Source: Methanobacteriota archaeon (lineage in GTDB: Archaea > Halobacteriota > Methanosarcinia > Methanosarcinales > Methanosarcinaceae). From it: DNA of 44,459 nt. Under the pieces are notes generated by a model, which worked only from the letters and a program-made list of their open reading frames with translations, ran no database searches and was not told the DNA's origin. Numbering within the stretch: position 1 is the stretch's first letter; each line of letters starts with the position of its first letter. A program made the position numbers and the translations under genes. Where the stretch lies: NCBI GenBank assembly GCA_030054735.1, contig JASGVX010000002.1:1-44459 (forward strand), in the 5' to 3' direction. Below, piece by piece: positions 1-9,909 of this stretch.

Positions 1-52
1 CAGCTTCTTGATCGACAAGATAATCTTTTATGAGAGAGAATAAATCTACCAT
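1..52 (-). CDS. N-terminus of an unidentified protein, truncated by window edge
   Basis: Read on the minus strand, an ATG at 52 opens a frame that runs off the window (MVDLFSLIKDYLVDQEA). It is preceded by an AAGGAGG Shine-Dalgarno sequence about 8 nt upstream, which strongly supports a real start. Only 17 codons are visible. A transposase is possible because the neighbouring DNA is full of repeats, but nothing here proves it. Confidence 0.6.
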   Translation of the reverse strand, partial: MVDLFSLIKDYLVDQEA

Positions 53-766
53 TGACTCTGCCTCCTTATTTTTGTGATGAAAGAAAAAGGATACAGAGTC
101 AATCATAATTTACAGAACTTTCGGTACACTATCTATATTAAACTAAAATAGAAATATATTAAACTGAAATAGAAATATATTAAACTGAAATAGAAATATA
201 TTAAATTGATTTAGTTATAGTCCTTTTAGTGAAAATTGAAGACTTTTGCGATAATAGGGTCTAAAGGATAATAACTAAAATAAACACAGTAAAACGGTTA
301 CTTTTTTTAGTTTTTTAAGATTATAGAATAGGGACGTTTCACAAGCAACATTTTGATACTGTTTAGAGACTGAGTGGACAGAATGGTTCTTAACTCCATA
401 TTCACAACCGTATAAAAGATCTCTCACTTATAAGGGACGCATTGATCTTGAGAATTACATGATCTTTGAGACTGTAACACAGCACCAATACATTCTTTTG
501 ACCTTAATTCTATTTTTGAGACAACCTGGAATACTGTTTATAAATCCAAAGCTTAACAATGAGAAGATATTTATCAGAAGAAATAGAAATTAGGAAATCC
601 TTTATTTCGTTGTTTATTAAATATATCATTTATAAAAAAAAGATTTTAAATTGAAAGAAAGGTCTTGTGAGTCCTATAGTCCATTACCTTTTCTTCACTA
701 CATTTTCTTACCAGGTATTTAAGAACAAATTTCATATTAAAAAATAAGTTTTTTTGAACAGGGAGA
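53..766. other. AT-rich gene-free stretch upstream of purD
   Basis: No convincing gene lies here. It holds the promoter side of the leftward partial gene, a 21-bp tandem repeat at 134-208 and the purD promoter region. A start-less frame of 78 codons is open from 357 to 593 on the plus strand. It looks somewhat protein-like but I do not recognise it, and it may be a decayed gene end. Confidence 0.5.
134..208. repeat. 21-bp tandem repeat, about 3.5 copies
   Basis: Units start at 134, 155, 176 and 197 with consensus TATATTAAACTGAAATAGAAA. The first has one change and the last is partial. The exact 21-nt period shows array growth rather than chance A+T richness. There is no coding potential. Confidence 0.9.
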
Positions 767-772
767 ATGAAA

Positions 773-2074
773 ATGAAGATTTTGCTTATCGGCGGTGGTG
801 GTAGGGAACACGCAATTGCCGAAGGAATTAAGAAAAGCAAGCATAACCCCATTCTTTATGCGTTAATGGCAAAGAAAAATCCGGGAATTGCCGCCCTCTG
901 TGAGGACTTCCTCCTCGAAAAAGAAACAGAGCTTGCAAAAATTGTTGAATACGCAAAAGCCAGGAATATAGATATGGCTTTTGTGGGGCCTGAAACTCCT
1001 CTTGCAGCAGGAGTTGCAGATGCCCTGTGGGAAGCCGGAATCCCTGTTCTAGGCCCTAAAAAAGCCTGTGCGGTTATTGAGTTTGATAAAGCCTGGGCAA
1101 GAAATTTCATGAAAAAATACGGAATCGAAGGCTGCCCCGCCTATGAAGTTTTCACGGACGAAGTTCCAGCACACGCTTTCATTGAAAAGCTGGGCGATGT
1201 TGCAGTCAAGCCCTCAGGGCTTACAGGCGGAAAAGGGGTAAAAGTTATGGGTGACATGCTCCCTGACCTCCAGGCTGCCAAGGAATATACAAGTGAGCTC
1301 CTGGAAAAAGGGCCTGTGGTTATTGAGGAGCGTTTCATAGGAGAGGAATTCACCCTCCAGGCTTTTGTTGACGGAAAGAACCTTGCCTTTTTCCCTGCAG
1401 TGCAGGACCATAAGAGGGCATATGAAGGAGACCTCGGACCAAATACAGGCGGCATGGGTTCATACACCGACGCAGGAGATATCCTTCCTTTCATGCTTTC
1501 CGAAGACATTGAGAAGGCAAAAAAGATTATGCAGCATACCGTAACAGCCCTGCTTGAGGAAACAGGAACAGGGTATCAGGGCATTCTTTATGGGCAGTTT
1601 ATACTTACATCCAGCGGTCCCAAAGTTGTGGAGTTCAATGCCAGGTTTGGAGACCCTGAAGCCATGAATGTCATCCCTCTTATAGAGACTGATTTTGTAG
1701 AAATTATGTCTGCTGTGATAAATGGAACTCTTGGAGACCTGCCTCTGAGCTTTAGCAGGAAAGCGACTGTCTGTAAATATGCAGTCCCGGCAGGCTATCC
1801 GGAAAATCCTGAAAAAGATAGCGAGGTAGTTGTAGGAGATATAGGGAAAGCTTCGGTCTACTATGCAAGTGTGTATGAAAAAGAAGGAAAAATTTACACT
1901 ACCAGCTCCCGCGCCATTGCCGCCGTAGGGTGCGCAGAAACAATAGAAGCTGCAGAAAAAATCGCTCAGAATGCTCTTGAAAATATTCAGGGTAAACTCT
2001 TTTTCAGGAGAGATATAGGAACTGCCAGTCTTATCCAGAAAAGAATAGACCACATGAAAGAAATTAGAGGCTGA
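773..2074 (+). CDS. purD: Phosphoribosylamine--glycine ligase
   Basis: Cytosolic ATP-grasp enzyme of de novo purine synthesis, joining glycine to phosphoribosylamine to give GAR. The N-terminal domain opens with the GGGGREH loop. The central ATP-grasp region carries [13 protein letters not shown] and the metal-binding NARFGDPEA motif, followed by the usual C-terminal GARS domain. At about 433 residues it is full length. Two in-frame ATGs exist, at 767 and 773. The GGGAG at 761-765 touches the first but stands 7 nt from the second, so I place the start at 773. It lies upstream of argF on the same strand, with an 80-100 nt gap. Confidence 0.95.
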   Translation: MKILLIGGGGREHAIAEGIKKSKHNPILYALMAKKNPGIAALCEDFLLEKETELAKIVEYAKARNIDMAFVGPETPLAAGVADALWEAGIPVLGPKKACAVIEFDKAWARNFMKKYGIEGCPAYEVFTDEVPAHAFIEKLGDVAVKPSGLTGGKGVKVMGDMLPDLQAAKEYTSELLEKGPVVIEERFIGEEFTLQAFVDGKNLAFFPAVQDHKRAYEGDLGPNTGGMGSYTDAGDILPFMLSEDIEKAKKIMQHTVTALLEETGTGYQGILYGQFILTSSGPKVVEFNARFGDPEAMNVIPLIETDFVEIMSAVINGTLGDLPLSFSRKATVCKYAVPAGYPENPEKDSEVVVGDIGKASVYYASVYEKEGKIYTTSSRAIAAVGCAETIEAAEKIAQNALENIQGKLFFRRDIGTASLIQKRIDHMKEIRG

Positions 2075-2169
2075 TTGCTTAATAGATCTGCAGGAGTAAC
2101 GAGCGAAAATAAGTACTATACAGGAGTATATAGTCTAAATTCAGCTAGAAATAAGTAGGGGTTGAGACG

Positions 2170-3078
2170 ACGAAGAGAGATCTACTTTCTATAACTGACC
2201 TGTCCAGGGAGGAGATATACGAACTCCTTGAATCGGCCGTTGACCTGAAGAAAAAACGTAAGGCAGGAGAAGCTACCGAGTACCTGAAGCACAAAAGCCT
2301 TGGAATGATTTTTGAAAAAAACTCCACAAGGACCAGAGTATCCTTTGAAGTTGCAATGACAGACTTCGGAGGACACTCCCTTTATCTGAACTCCAGAGAT
2401 ATCCAGATAGAAAGAGGCGAGACCATTGAGGATACAGCCAGAACCCTTTCAGGTTATCTGCATGGGATCATAGCCAGGGTTTTGAGCCACGAGACCGTGA
2501 AAAAGCTTGCCGAGTTCTCGACCATACCTGTGGTCAATGCCCTCTCAGACATGGAACACCCCTGCCAGATACTTGCCGATTTCATGACTATAATGGAACA
2601 CAAAAACAGGTTTGAAGGCCTGAAATTTGCCTGGATAGGGGACGGGAACAATGTCTGTAATTCTGCCCTTCTTGGCTCGGCAATTATGGGAATGGAGTTT
2701 TCCATTGCCTGCCCTAAAGGCTATGAGCCCAAAACCGAGTTCCTTGAACAGGCAAAAGCCCTTGGAGGCAAATTCACGATTACGGATGACCCTAAAACTG
2801 CCGCAAAAGATGCAGATATAATCTATACTGATGTCTGGGTCTCTATGGGTGACGAAGCAGAAGAGGAAAAACGCCTGAGAGATTTTGCTTCTTTCCAGGT
2901 CAACGCCGAACTCCTTGGAGATGCAAAACCGGACGTAATAGTAATGCACTGCCTACCCGCCCGGAGAGGCTTTGAAATTACGGACGAGGTAATGGACGGC
3001 CCGAATTCCGTAGTCTATGAAGAGGCAGAAAACCGCCTTCATGCCCATAAAGCCCTTATCCTGAAATTGATGGGATGA
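2170..3078 (+). CDS. argF: Ornithine carbamoyltransferase, non-canonical (ACG) start
   Basis: Makes citrulline from ornithine and carbamoyl phosphate in arginine synthesis. Carbamoyl-phosphate motif STRTR, HPCQ motif and ornithine-site HCLP are all present. The frame stays open and family-like upstream of the first ATG (2305), giving [20 protein letters not shown], which is the helix expected at the OTC N-terminus. That extension runs back to an in-frame TAA at 2152-2154 without any ATG, GTG or TTG. ACG at 2170 stands where the initiator Met is expected, with a G-rich AGGGG run at 2157-2161 upstream. From there the product is 302 residues, normal for the family; from ATG 2305 it would lack 45 residues, including the start of the carbamoyl-phosphate domain. 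The start could be a true ACG initiator, a T-to-C mutation or a read error. Confidence 0.85.
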   Translation, partial: TKRDLLSITDLSREEIYELLESAVDLKKKRKAGEATEYLKHKSLGMIFEKNSTRTRVSFEVAMTDFGGHSLYLNSRDIQIERGETIEDTARTLSGYLHGIIARVLSHETVKKLAEFSTIPVVNALSDMEHPCQILADFMTIMEHKNRFEGLKFAWIGDGNNVCNSALLGSAIMGMEFSIACPKGYEPKTEFLEQAKALGGKFTITDDPKTAAKDADIIYTDVWVSMGDEAEEEKRLRDFASFQVNAELLGDAKPDVIVMHCLPARRGFEITDEVMDGPNSVVYEEAENRLHAHKALILKLMG

Positions 3079-3237
3079 AATTTTCATCAATTTCACCAAT
3101 TATTAGTAAGGAAATGACAGAAAAATAAATATATTTCTCAGGTTGGTGGGCTTTTTCACCTTCCGAAAGGGTGCTCAAGGAAAAAGTTTAAGAATAAAGA
3201 GTACTACTATGTGCTACTACAACACAAGCTACATCAT

Positions 3238-3322
3238 GCGAGAGTTGCCCAGCCAGGTCAAAGGCGCCAGGTTCAGGGCCTGGTCTTGTAGGAGTTCGTG
3301 CGTTCGAATCGCACCTCTCGCA
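3238..3322 (+). tRNA. tRNA-Leu (anticodon CAG)
   Basis: An 85-nt class II tRNA. The acceptor GCGAGAG pairs with CTCTCGC, discriminator A follows, the anticodon stem CCAGG/CCTGG encloses TTCAGGG (anticodon CAG, G37), there is a long variable arm, and the T arm is GTGCG-TTCGAAT-CGCAC. The long variable arm and A73 fit leucine. No intron is seen and CCA is not encoded. Confidence 0.97.
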
Positions 3323-3811
3323 CTCAAAATAAAAGTTCTTTTGTAACTATTCAGCCTATCAAAACATCTCTGTTGGCATTGATTCTAACGAAAACGAGGA
3401 AAGCGAGAATTAACTTGTGAATAATGAGAAAACGCGGTCAATCGCCAGCAGTAAAAGAAAATCAAATTACAGAAATTTGTTGATTGAATATTAGTACATT
3501 AACTCCGACTTTTTGTATAGAATACACGAAAATCAATATTTATTTTATAAGTTATTTCAGTCCTTTTGATTCTGATTTTAATGAAAAAGTGGATGATAAA
3601 TATATTCTTACTCAATAGGGACTCAATAAGGAATATATCAAATATGCGCTTTTCCGTAATTAAGTCAATTGCATTTGAAAATAAATCAAATTTCCAATAA
3701 TTGAAATCCGTAGTTTTCGTAAATAAATCTGTAGTTTTCGTAAATAAATCTGTAGTTTTCGTAAATTAATGATTACACTAAGATTAGGAGAATTTTGAGG
3801 AAGAAATAGTT
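3323..3811. other. Gene-free AT-rich region with a 21-bp tandem repeat
   Basis: Between tRNA-Leu and the small leftward ORF I see no coding sequence or stable RNA. The only structure is the tandem repeat at 3710-3768. Confidence 0.5.
3710..3768. repeat. 21-bp tandem repeat, 2.8 copies
   Basis: GTAGTTTTCGTAAATAAATC plus T repeats exactly at 3710 and 3731, with a third, shortened copy from 3752. It has the same period as the array at 134-208 but an unrelated sequence. Confidence 0.9.
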
Positions 3812-3997
3812 TTATTTCTCTTTAGTTTTGGCTGCATAAAGCATTCTGAACCCTGGAGCTATTTTTTCTCTTCCTGCGTTTTCACCGGGCCGGGGTCGAC
3901 CTGTAAGCCGGATAAATCCTTCTTTTGACCCCAGAAGCCGGTTTTGCAATTCACACCGTATTTCGTTTCTAAAGTCTTCATATGCTAACGCATTCAT
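3812..3997 (-). CDS. Small hypothetical protein downstream of aglB
   Basis: A 61-residue frame begins 18 nt after the aglB stop on the same strand. The product is charged, with no membrane segment or recognisable motif. A GCGGAAAA tract upstream is only a weak ribosome site, and another ATG lies between it and the start. Its base composition is less AT-rich than the flanks, which argues mildly for a real or once-real gene. It could also be the relic of a longer gene. Confidence 0.3.
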   Translation of the reverse strand: MNALAYEDFRNEIRCELQNRLLGSKEGFIRLTGRPRPGENAGREKIAPGFRMLYAAKTKEK

Positions 3998-4015
3998 TTA
4001 CGCATTTTTTCCGCT

Positions 4016-6517
4016 TCAGACAGGGGTGTTTACCTTAATCCTATTACCGTTGACAATATCGTTTTCAGTCACCTGAACTCCAATGATGGTTGAGTTTTCT
4101 CCTGCGGTCAGAGAATAGGCAGATCTTGCATGAACTCCGTTTTCTGTGCTTTCAGTTGAGTAGGGAACAGTTATCTCAAATAAACCGTTTTCGTCCGCCA
4201 CGTTGCCTTTCTGATACACGAATTTTCTACCTGTGTTTGAGCTGATTTCAAGTGTTGCCATTACAATCTCTTTGGGGCTTACAGTTCCCGAAATCGTGGC
4301 TCCCTTTACATACTCGAATATCTTAACAGTATTATTTTTATTACTATTATCGTCTTCTGTTGTGTTCAAAGCACTTTCGTGGATCAGCCTGAAGTTTTCC
4401 AGTGAAGTTCCATCAAGTTTATGAAGCTTATATACCTGGGTCTGCAAAAGTGCCTGTTTGGGAGTCGCAACGGTTCTGAGGCCTGTATTTCCTTTAACGG
4501 TTTCGATATCGTAATAGTCTTCAATATTCTTTCCGGCTACTCTGGTAATAGCACTAAACTTACCTTCTGCCATCAGTGTGTCGGTTATTACATATTTTAC
4601 ATTGAGTTTTTCTATTATTGTTTTTGCTTCATCTTCGGAATCCGTCAGGAAGAAGTCCGCAGAATCTTCCATGCCTGTCTGGAAGTTATTTGATACTGCA
4701 GGCCGTTTTCCTACATATACTATCCAGTTTCCGTAGTCCCACCAGCTAAGGACCCCATACTCAGGAGTTTCTGAAGGTTCAAGATAATAGGAAGTTTCAG
4801 GTGTGGAAGCTGCAAGCCATTCAAGAGAGTCCTTCCATTCAGGACCAACTGAGACTGCATCTGTTATAAAAACTGCACAGCCCCATATGCTAGGTACAAA
4901 GACCAGACCTACAAGTACCACCCCTGAAACTAGTTTAAAGTAGTCCGCTTCTTCAGTCTTCCTATTTGATTCTGCCATTTTTCTGGCTTTTGATTTTGAT
5001 TTCGTTTTTAATGCTGTTTTTTTCCCTGTTTGAAGGGTGGGTTCCGAATCTATCTTTCTTTCCTTCCTGGGTTTTATAAGCTTTTTTAATTCATTTTCGA
5101 AATCAAATGATTCAAGCAGAATCCAGAGGACATAGGCAGTAAGAATTGAGATATTTACTGCAAAAAGATAGGTAAAGCGCCTCTGGGAGAGTGCAAGATA
5201 TGCATAAAACAGTGTCCATAAAAAGAAAAATATACTTTCTGGTTTTGTTTTTTCGTTTTTTAATTCCAGGGCGATCAGGAAAAACCCTGCAACTGCGGCC
5301 AGAAAAGTAAGTCCAAAACTTCCCAGTACTGCCGAGAAGGTAAGTTTTCCATCTGAGGTCAAAAAGAGGGGTGTTGCTTCAACAATTGTGCTTATGTATT
5401 CTCCTTTGCCTGAAAAGAACCTCACTCCTTCTACAATGAACGCGTAATATTCAGTGGAAAATATCCTGAGGAAAAGAAGCCCTGAGCCGGCAACGAGGAT
5501 TAAAATAGCAGGGTAATACTTCCAGTCCATCCCTTTCTTTGAGGCATATGCCGAAAAGCCCCAGAGAAGGAGAATTCCGGCAAGCATAATCAGTAAATAC
5601 ACTACCTGGAACCAGGAAAGGTACATAGCACTCATTTCAAGTCCCTGGCGGACTGCTCCTGCCGAGAGGGGGATGGTAAACAGAAATGTTGAAAACAAAG
5701 TTGCTGTCGAGCAAACGAATACGTAGTCCGATTCTTTTCCTGCTTTCAGGTCGAGTGTTGCCTGAACTAATGCATAAAGAACAATAAAACTGACGAATGC
5801 AGGAGCTCCTATCCATGTAAATATAAATAAGGAAAAAAAGAGCCCTGAGGCCATTGAAAGAAGCAGAGGATTTATGAGTTTTTTATCTGAGGATATATTT
5901 TTTAGTGAACTTAATGAAAGTTTACTTTCTCCTGCAAGTTTTAAGGCAAGTATGAAAAATGCATAAGCTACTGTTGAGAGGAAGACTTCGGCTACGTGGT
6001 GGTCAACTGTTCCAAAACGGGATATGTATACATGAGCAGGCAGAGCCGCAAAAACAAAAGCCCCTAGAAGTCCCGTTCTTCTGTCAAAGACTGAAGTCGT
6101 TAGCACATAAACCGGGATTATTGTCAGGACTCCCAGCAGTACTGGTAAGAGTGCACCTGCAAATTCGGCAGTATGAATGTCTGGCTGTCCTCCTCCCATA
6201 ATTATTGCAAGCAGGGCGCCTAAGAGGTCAAAGAACGGCGGCCACCCAACCTCAAAACCATATGGATAGTTAATGTAGGTATCAAAGTTGAGAAAATGGG
6301 GGAAATTAAAGGTTGTATAAAGAATGCGCCGCATATGATAAAATTCATCAAAGCCCGTGAAGGTTATGCCCCCATCTGCAGTAAGTGAAGCATAGGAGAG
6401 CATGCGCATAAGGAAAGCAACTATTATTGCAGCAATAAGTGAAATAAATTTAATTCTTGAACTATGAGATGATAGTTTTGACTCCAGATGCCTCATGTTT
6501 TTATTCATAGAGACCAC
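4016..6517 (-). CDS. aglB: Oligosaccharyltransferase AglB (STT3 family)
   Basis: Transfers the lipid-linked glycan to Asn of N-X-S/T sequons on the outer face of the membrane. The first half is a multi-pass membrane domain with an early acidic motif (GFDEFYH) in the first external loop and a second acidic/His motif (GTVDHHVAEV). A Lys/Ser-rich cytosolic loop near residues 480-530 precedes the last helix, and the soluble C-terminal domain carries the STT3 signature WWDYGNW near residue 592. At about 830 residues it is usual for the family. The open frame begins with GTG at 6517, but ATG at 6508 is better placed after GTGGTC. It lies divergent to wecB and a glycosyltransferase, which suggests a glycan locus. 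Confidence 0.95.
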   Translation of the reverse strand: MVSMNKNMRHLESKLSSHSSRIKFISLIAAIIVAFLMRMLSYASLTADGGITFTGFDEFYHMRRILYTTFNFPHFLNFDTYINYPYGFEVGWPPFFDLLGALLAIIMGGGQPDIHTAEFAGALLPVLLGVLTIIPVYVLTTSVFDRRTGLLGAFVFAALPAHVYISRFGTVDHHVAEVFLSTVAYAFFILALKLAGESKLSLSSLKNISSDKKLINPLLLSMASGLFFSLFIFTWIGAPAFVSFIVLYALVQATLDLKAGKESDYVFVCSTATLFSTFLFTIPLSAGAVRQGLEMSAMYLSWFQVVYLLIMLAGILLLWGFSAYASKKGMDWKYYPAILILVAGSGLLFLRIFSTEYYAFIVEGVRFFSGKGEYISTIVEATPLFLTSDGKLTFSAVLGSFGLTFLAAVAGFFLIALELKNEKTKPESIFFFLWTLFYAYLALSQRRFTYLFAVNISILTAYVLWILLESFDFENELKKLIKPRKERKIDSEPTLQTGKKTALKTKSKSKARKMAESNRKTEEADYFKLVSGVVLVGLVFVPSIWGCAVFITDAVSVGPEWKDSLEWLAASTPETSYYLEPSETPEYGVLSWWDYGNWIVYVGKRPAVSNNFQTGMEDSADFFLTDSEDEAKTIIEKLNVKYVITDTLMAEGKFSAITRVAGKNIEDYYDIETVKGNTGLRTVATPKQALLQTQVYKLHKLDGTSLENFRLIHESALNTTEDDNSNKNNTVKIFEYVKGATISGTVSPKEIVMATLEISSNTGRKFVYQKGNVADENGLFEITVPYSTESTENGVHARSAYSLTAGENSTIIGVQVTENDIVNGNRIKVNTPV

Positions 6518-7229
6518 ATCATTATATGTTTTAGTTTTTCAATAGTTTTATTTTATTTACAACTTTTTAAATAAGTGGGTATGTAAAAATAGTCCATTTA
6601 TTTCATTCGATTATTTGATATTATCTTATTTCTTCCAGCATCTTCTTATCACAAACAATTATGCTTTATATTAATGATACTTTCACTCTGAAAATACTAA
6701 TAGTTCTTAAATGTTTATCTTCTTCATGAATTTTCTAAATGGAACAGCATGTTTATTTTTTAGAAACATTCTTTGTTGAAAATCACATTAATTTAGTTAT
6801 TTATCGCTTCGGGAGTGTAGAGGGTCACTAATTATACTGCCTTCAGAGTTTTTTGCTAATTACATTCATTATAATCAAATTTTCGCTTTCGATTTTAATG
6901 CTTTATACCTAATTTACATGTTTTTGCCCCATATTGAATTATCGAAAAGCCTGTAATGGACATGAGTTTTGCACTTTGTTCTATCATTATTTATATTGTT
7001 TGTAGTAGAAAGGATTATACACATATTTCTATGATTATAAAGGTTATTAGTTAATGTTAATTTTTTGAGTAGAACTTGTCATACCTACCATTATTAAAAT
7101 ATGTTCATGAGTTTAGTTAAAAAATGAAATTTTTGTGTATAGAATCCTATCCAGAGATAAACTCTAAAATGTCCAAAATTTGATAAATCAATTTTAGTCA
7201 AAAATTTTTATTTTAATGGAGACCTTAAA
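6518..7229. promoter_or_regulatory. Divergent intergenic region between aglB and wecB
   Basis: About 710 nt of very AT-rich DNA with no gene that I can support. It must hold the promoters for leftward aglB and rightward wecB. Many TATA-like runs are present, so I cannot choose between them. The long gap suggests regulated promoters or a lost gene. Confidence 0.4.
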
Positions 7230-8303
7230 ATGAAGCTTTCTATAATCTTAGGTACAAGACCAGAAATAATTAAAATGTCTCCTCTGATAAGAGAATGTGA
7301 AAAAAAGAGTCTTGATTATTTTGTTCTGCACACAGGCCAGCATTATTCCTATGAGATGGATAAGGCTTTCTTCGATGACCTCGAGCTGCCGAAACCGGCT
7401 TATAATCTCGATGCAGGTTCCGGAAGTCATGCAGAGCAAACAGGTAAAATCATGCAGGGTATCGAAAAAGTCCTTATTGAAGAAAAGCCCGATGTTGTTT
7501 TAGTCCAGGGTGATACAAACACTGTACTTGCAGGTGCACTTGCTGCTTCAAAATTACATATAAAAGTAGGGCATGTGGAAGCTGGCCTGAGAAGTTATGA
7601 CCGTAGCATGCCAGAAGAAATAAACCGAGTTGTAGCGGATCATATTTCGGACTATCTCTTTGCGCCCACTGAACTTTCAAAACAAAATCTGCTGAAAGAA
7701 GGTATTGATGAAAGTAAAATCTTTGTAACTGGCAATACAATTGTTGATGCCGTTTTGCAAAATTTAGAGATTTCTAAGCAGAAAGTAGATGTTCTAAATG
7801 ATCTGGGCCTGAAGTCTAAAGAATACTTCCTTCTAACCTCTCACAGAGCTGAAAACGTCGATAACCGGGAACAATTGGGCAAATTATTGAAAGGCATTTC
7901 CACGATTCAAAAAGAATATTCGCTGCCTGTTGTTTTCCCTATACACCCGAGAACAGAAAAAAGAATCAAGGACTTTGGCCTTTCATTGGAAGGTATCAGG
8001 ACTATAAAGCCTGCAGGTTTTCTGGAGTTCCTGCAGCTTGAAGCAAATGCCAGACTTGTATTCACGGATTCAGGAGGGGTTCAGGAAGAAACCTGTATTC
8101 TGGGGACACCCTGTGTAACGCTAAGAGACAATACTGAAAGGCCAGAAACACTGGAAGCTGGCTCTAATATCCTTGCAGGGGTTGAACCTGACCGTATAAT
8201 TCAATCAGCTATCAAAATGATGCAGGAAAAAAAGAGCTGGGACAATCCTTTTGGAGATGGAAGGGCTAGAGAAAAAATAATTGAGATTCTGAGGGCCAAA
8301 TAA
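7230..8303 (+). CDS. wecB: UDP-N-acetylglucosamine 2-epimerase (non-hydrolysing)
   Basis: Interconverts UDP-GlcNAc and UDP-ManNAc, feeding ManNAc-type sugars to surface glycans. The 357 residues form a full GT-B-fold epimerase: GTRPEIIK at 8-15, HTGQH at 34-38, QGDTNT (Asp95), GHVEAGLR (Glu117), MPEEINR (Glu129/130) and TSHRAEN (His205). These match the catalytic acids and histidine of bacterial WecB. GGAG at 7218-7221 is 8 nt before ATG. The stop overlaps the next gene's start (TAATG). Its position beside aglB suggests a role in the N-linked glycan, which is inference. Confidence 0.93.
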   Translation: MKLSIILGTRPEIIKMSPLIRECEKKSLDYFVLHTGQHYSYEMDKAFFDDLELPKPAYNLDAGSGSHAEQTGKIMQGIEKVLIEEKPDVVLVQGDTNTVLAGALAASKLHIKVGHVEAGLRSYDRSMPEEINRVVADHISDYLFAPTELSKQNLLKEGIDESKIFVTGNTIVDAVLQNLEISKQKVDVLNDLGLKSKEYFLLTSHRAENVDNREQLGKLLKGISTIQKEYSLPVVFPIHPRTEKRIKDFGLSLEGIRTIKPAGFLEFLQLEANARLVFTDSGGVQEETCILGTPCVTLRDNTERPETLEAGSNILAGVEPDRIIQSAIKMMQEKKSWDNPFGDGRAREKIIEILRAK

Positions 8304-9439
8304 TGGCATCTTCAGCAGAGAGTGTCCCACTGGATATTGTCTGTTTCTCTGATATTTTCTGGGACGCTCTCTGGCAGAGGCATCAGCAATTATTTACAAG
8401 GTTCCCTTCTAACTGGAGAATTCTATTTATTGAGCCCACGTCAATTCCTGTTCTCCTTAAACAGCCTGGTCGGTTATTCACAAGAAAATATCTAAATATA
8501 GAGATTGTTTCATTACCATCAATCCCCCTGATTGACAGATCAGAGAATTTACGGTGGATTAATGATTCTTTAATCTCTTTCTGGCTCCGTTTCATATTAA
8601 AAAAGAAGAATATAAAAGAGCCTGTTCTTTTCTACTATGAGCCCAGATATTCGAGTTTAATCGGGAAGCTGCAGAATAAAATGGTTATCCTGGATTATAT
8701 TGATGATAAACTTGCATTCTCTAATGTCCCGTCCTGGATGAAAAAGTATATGGACCGCTTAATCGAGAAAGCAAACCTCATTTTCGTAGCTTCTTCATAT
8801 TTACATAAAAATATCCTGAAGACCAGAAAGAATAACGTGTATCTGATTGGTAACGGAGTTGATGTAAAGCATTTCAGAAAGGCAATGACAGATATCCCAA
8901 TTCCTGGCGATATGGAACACATAAAAAAACCGATTATAGGATACACTGGTGCCCTGAGTGACTGGGTAGACTTTGATATAATTAGAGCAATTGGAAAGGA
9001 ATATCCGGATTTTTCTCTTGTGCTGATTGGGCCGGAATTCCCCAATATAAAAAATGAAATTAATTCCTTAAAGCAATATCCAAATATATTTATCCTCGGG
9101 GCAAAACCTTATGAAGTGCTTCCGAATTACCTTAAAGCTTTTGATCTTTGTATAATCCCTTTCAAGATTAATGAGTTAACATTGAGTTCGAATCCCCTCA
9201 AATTTTATGAATATATTTCAAGTGGGAAAAATGTAATTTCGGTCAATTTACCTGAAGTAAAGCAGTTTGACCATACAGCATATGTTGCAAATAATTTAGA
9301 TGAATTCCTGCAGTTTATCCCTATTTCTCTCAATAAAAAAGTGAATGTTGAAGAAGTTCTTAAGATTGCAGGAGAAAACTCATGGGACCGAAAGTCGGAA
9401 AAGATGATTAAGTTGATCATTGAAACGTTGAAATTATAA
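8303..9439 (+). CDS. Glycosyltransferase, GT-B fold (group 1/GT4-like)
   Basis: A 378-residue putative cytosolic glycosyltransferase. The C-terminal half has the nucleotide-sugar domain pattern: a GYTGALSDW loop near residue 213, a VLIGPEF strand, and a FYEYISSGKNVIS helix where donor-binding acidic residues lie in the GT4 family. The N-terminal half is an acceptor-type Rossmann domain with little conservation visible. No membrane segment is evident. ATG overlaps the wecB stop (TAATG), so the two are probably translationally coupled. Donor and acceptor cannot be read from sequence; a ManNAc-derived donor is a reasonable guess from the neighbour. Confidence 0.85.
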   Translation: MASSAESVPLDIVCFSDIFWDALWQRHQQLFTRFPSNWRILFIEPTSIPVLLKQPGRLFTRKYLNIEIVSLPSIPLIDRSENLRWINDSLISFWLRFILKKKNIKEPVLFYYEPRYSSLIGKLQNKMVILDYIDDKLAFSNVPSWMKKYMDRLIEKANLIFVASSYLHKNILKTRKNNVYLIGNGVDVKHFRKAMTDIPIPGDMEHIKKPIIGYTGALSDWVDFDIIRAIGKEYPDFSLVLIGPEFPNIKNEINSLKQYPNIFILGAKPYEVLPNYLKAFDLCIIPFKINELTLSSNPLKFYEYISSGKNVISVNLPEVKQFDHTAYVANNLDEFLQFIPISLNKKVNVEEVLKIAGENSWDRKSEKMIKLIIETLKL

Positions 9440-9447
9440 AACCTACA

Positions 9448-9722
9448 TTCGGCAGGTCGATACTTAATTTTTCATAATTTTTGTTTATACCGGTTTTGAA
9501 ATAATTTTGAAATAATATAGTATTTGTACGCAACTTTTAGGTTTACATATGGCCAATTAATAATATCTCATACCAAACTTTTATGAAAAAATAATCCAGT
9601 ATTTATGTATGTGGTGATAGTTGAGCCACATGTTAAGCAACTTTCAATCTTATTTCTAGCTAGGGGTTAGCATAAAACGACATCAAGAAAAATGTTCTGA
9701 TTTTTAATGTCGACCTGCCGAA
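9448..9722. mobile_element. MITE-like element, copy 1 (about 275 bp)
   Basis: Inverted ends TTCGGCAGGTCGA (9448-9460) and its complement (9710-9722) are perfect over 13 bp, with partial matching outside them. The body has no ORF. It contains an ATGTGG...CCACAT hairpin within the longest conserved block. A second, same-orientation copy lies at 16406-16670 and matches through nearly all of its length. No clear target duplication is visible. I call it a non-autonomous transposable element because of the ends and recurrence. Confidence 0.85.
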
Positions 9723-9852
9723 AGTAGCTCCTCTTCATCTTGAAGTTTGATTAGCACCATGAAAAATAATATATCATTTAAAGTATAGGAAATGTATCAA
9801 ATTTAAATTGGTGAAACGCCAGCTACAGTTGTGTATGCAAGAAGGACGAAGT

Positions 9853-9897
9853 AATTATTGTACAAACAATTATTGTACAAACAATTATTGTACAAAC
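9853..9897. repeat. 15-bp tandem repeat, 3 perfect copies
   Basis: AATTATTGTACAAAC occurs three times end to end, stopping 12 nt from the radC stop codon. Each unit holds TTGTACAA, an 8-bp palindrome. Confidence 0.95.
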
Positions 9898-9909
9898 TAA
9901 TTCTTCGAT

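Noticed and set aside
357-593. Start-less 78-codon open frame upstream of purD
   Set aside because: No initiator, ribosome site or recognisable family; kept only as a remark in the gap entry.
646-852. 68-codon minus-strand ORF across the purD start
   Set aside because: Overlaps the purD coding start and ribosome site; composition is that of a shadow.
3143-3346. 67-codon ORF
   Set aside because: It runs through tRNA-Leu, which fully explains the sequence.
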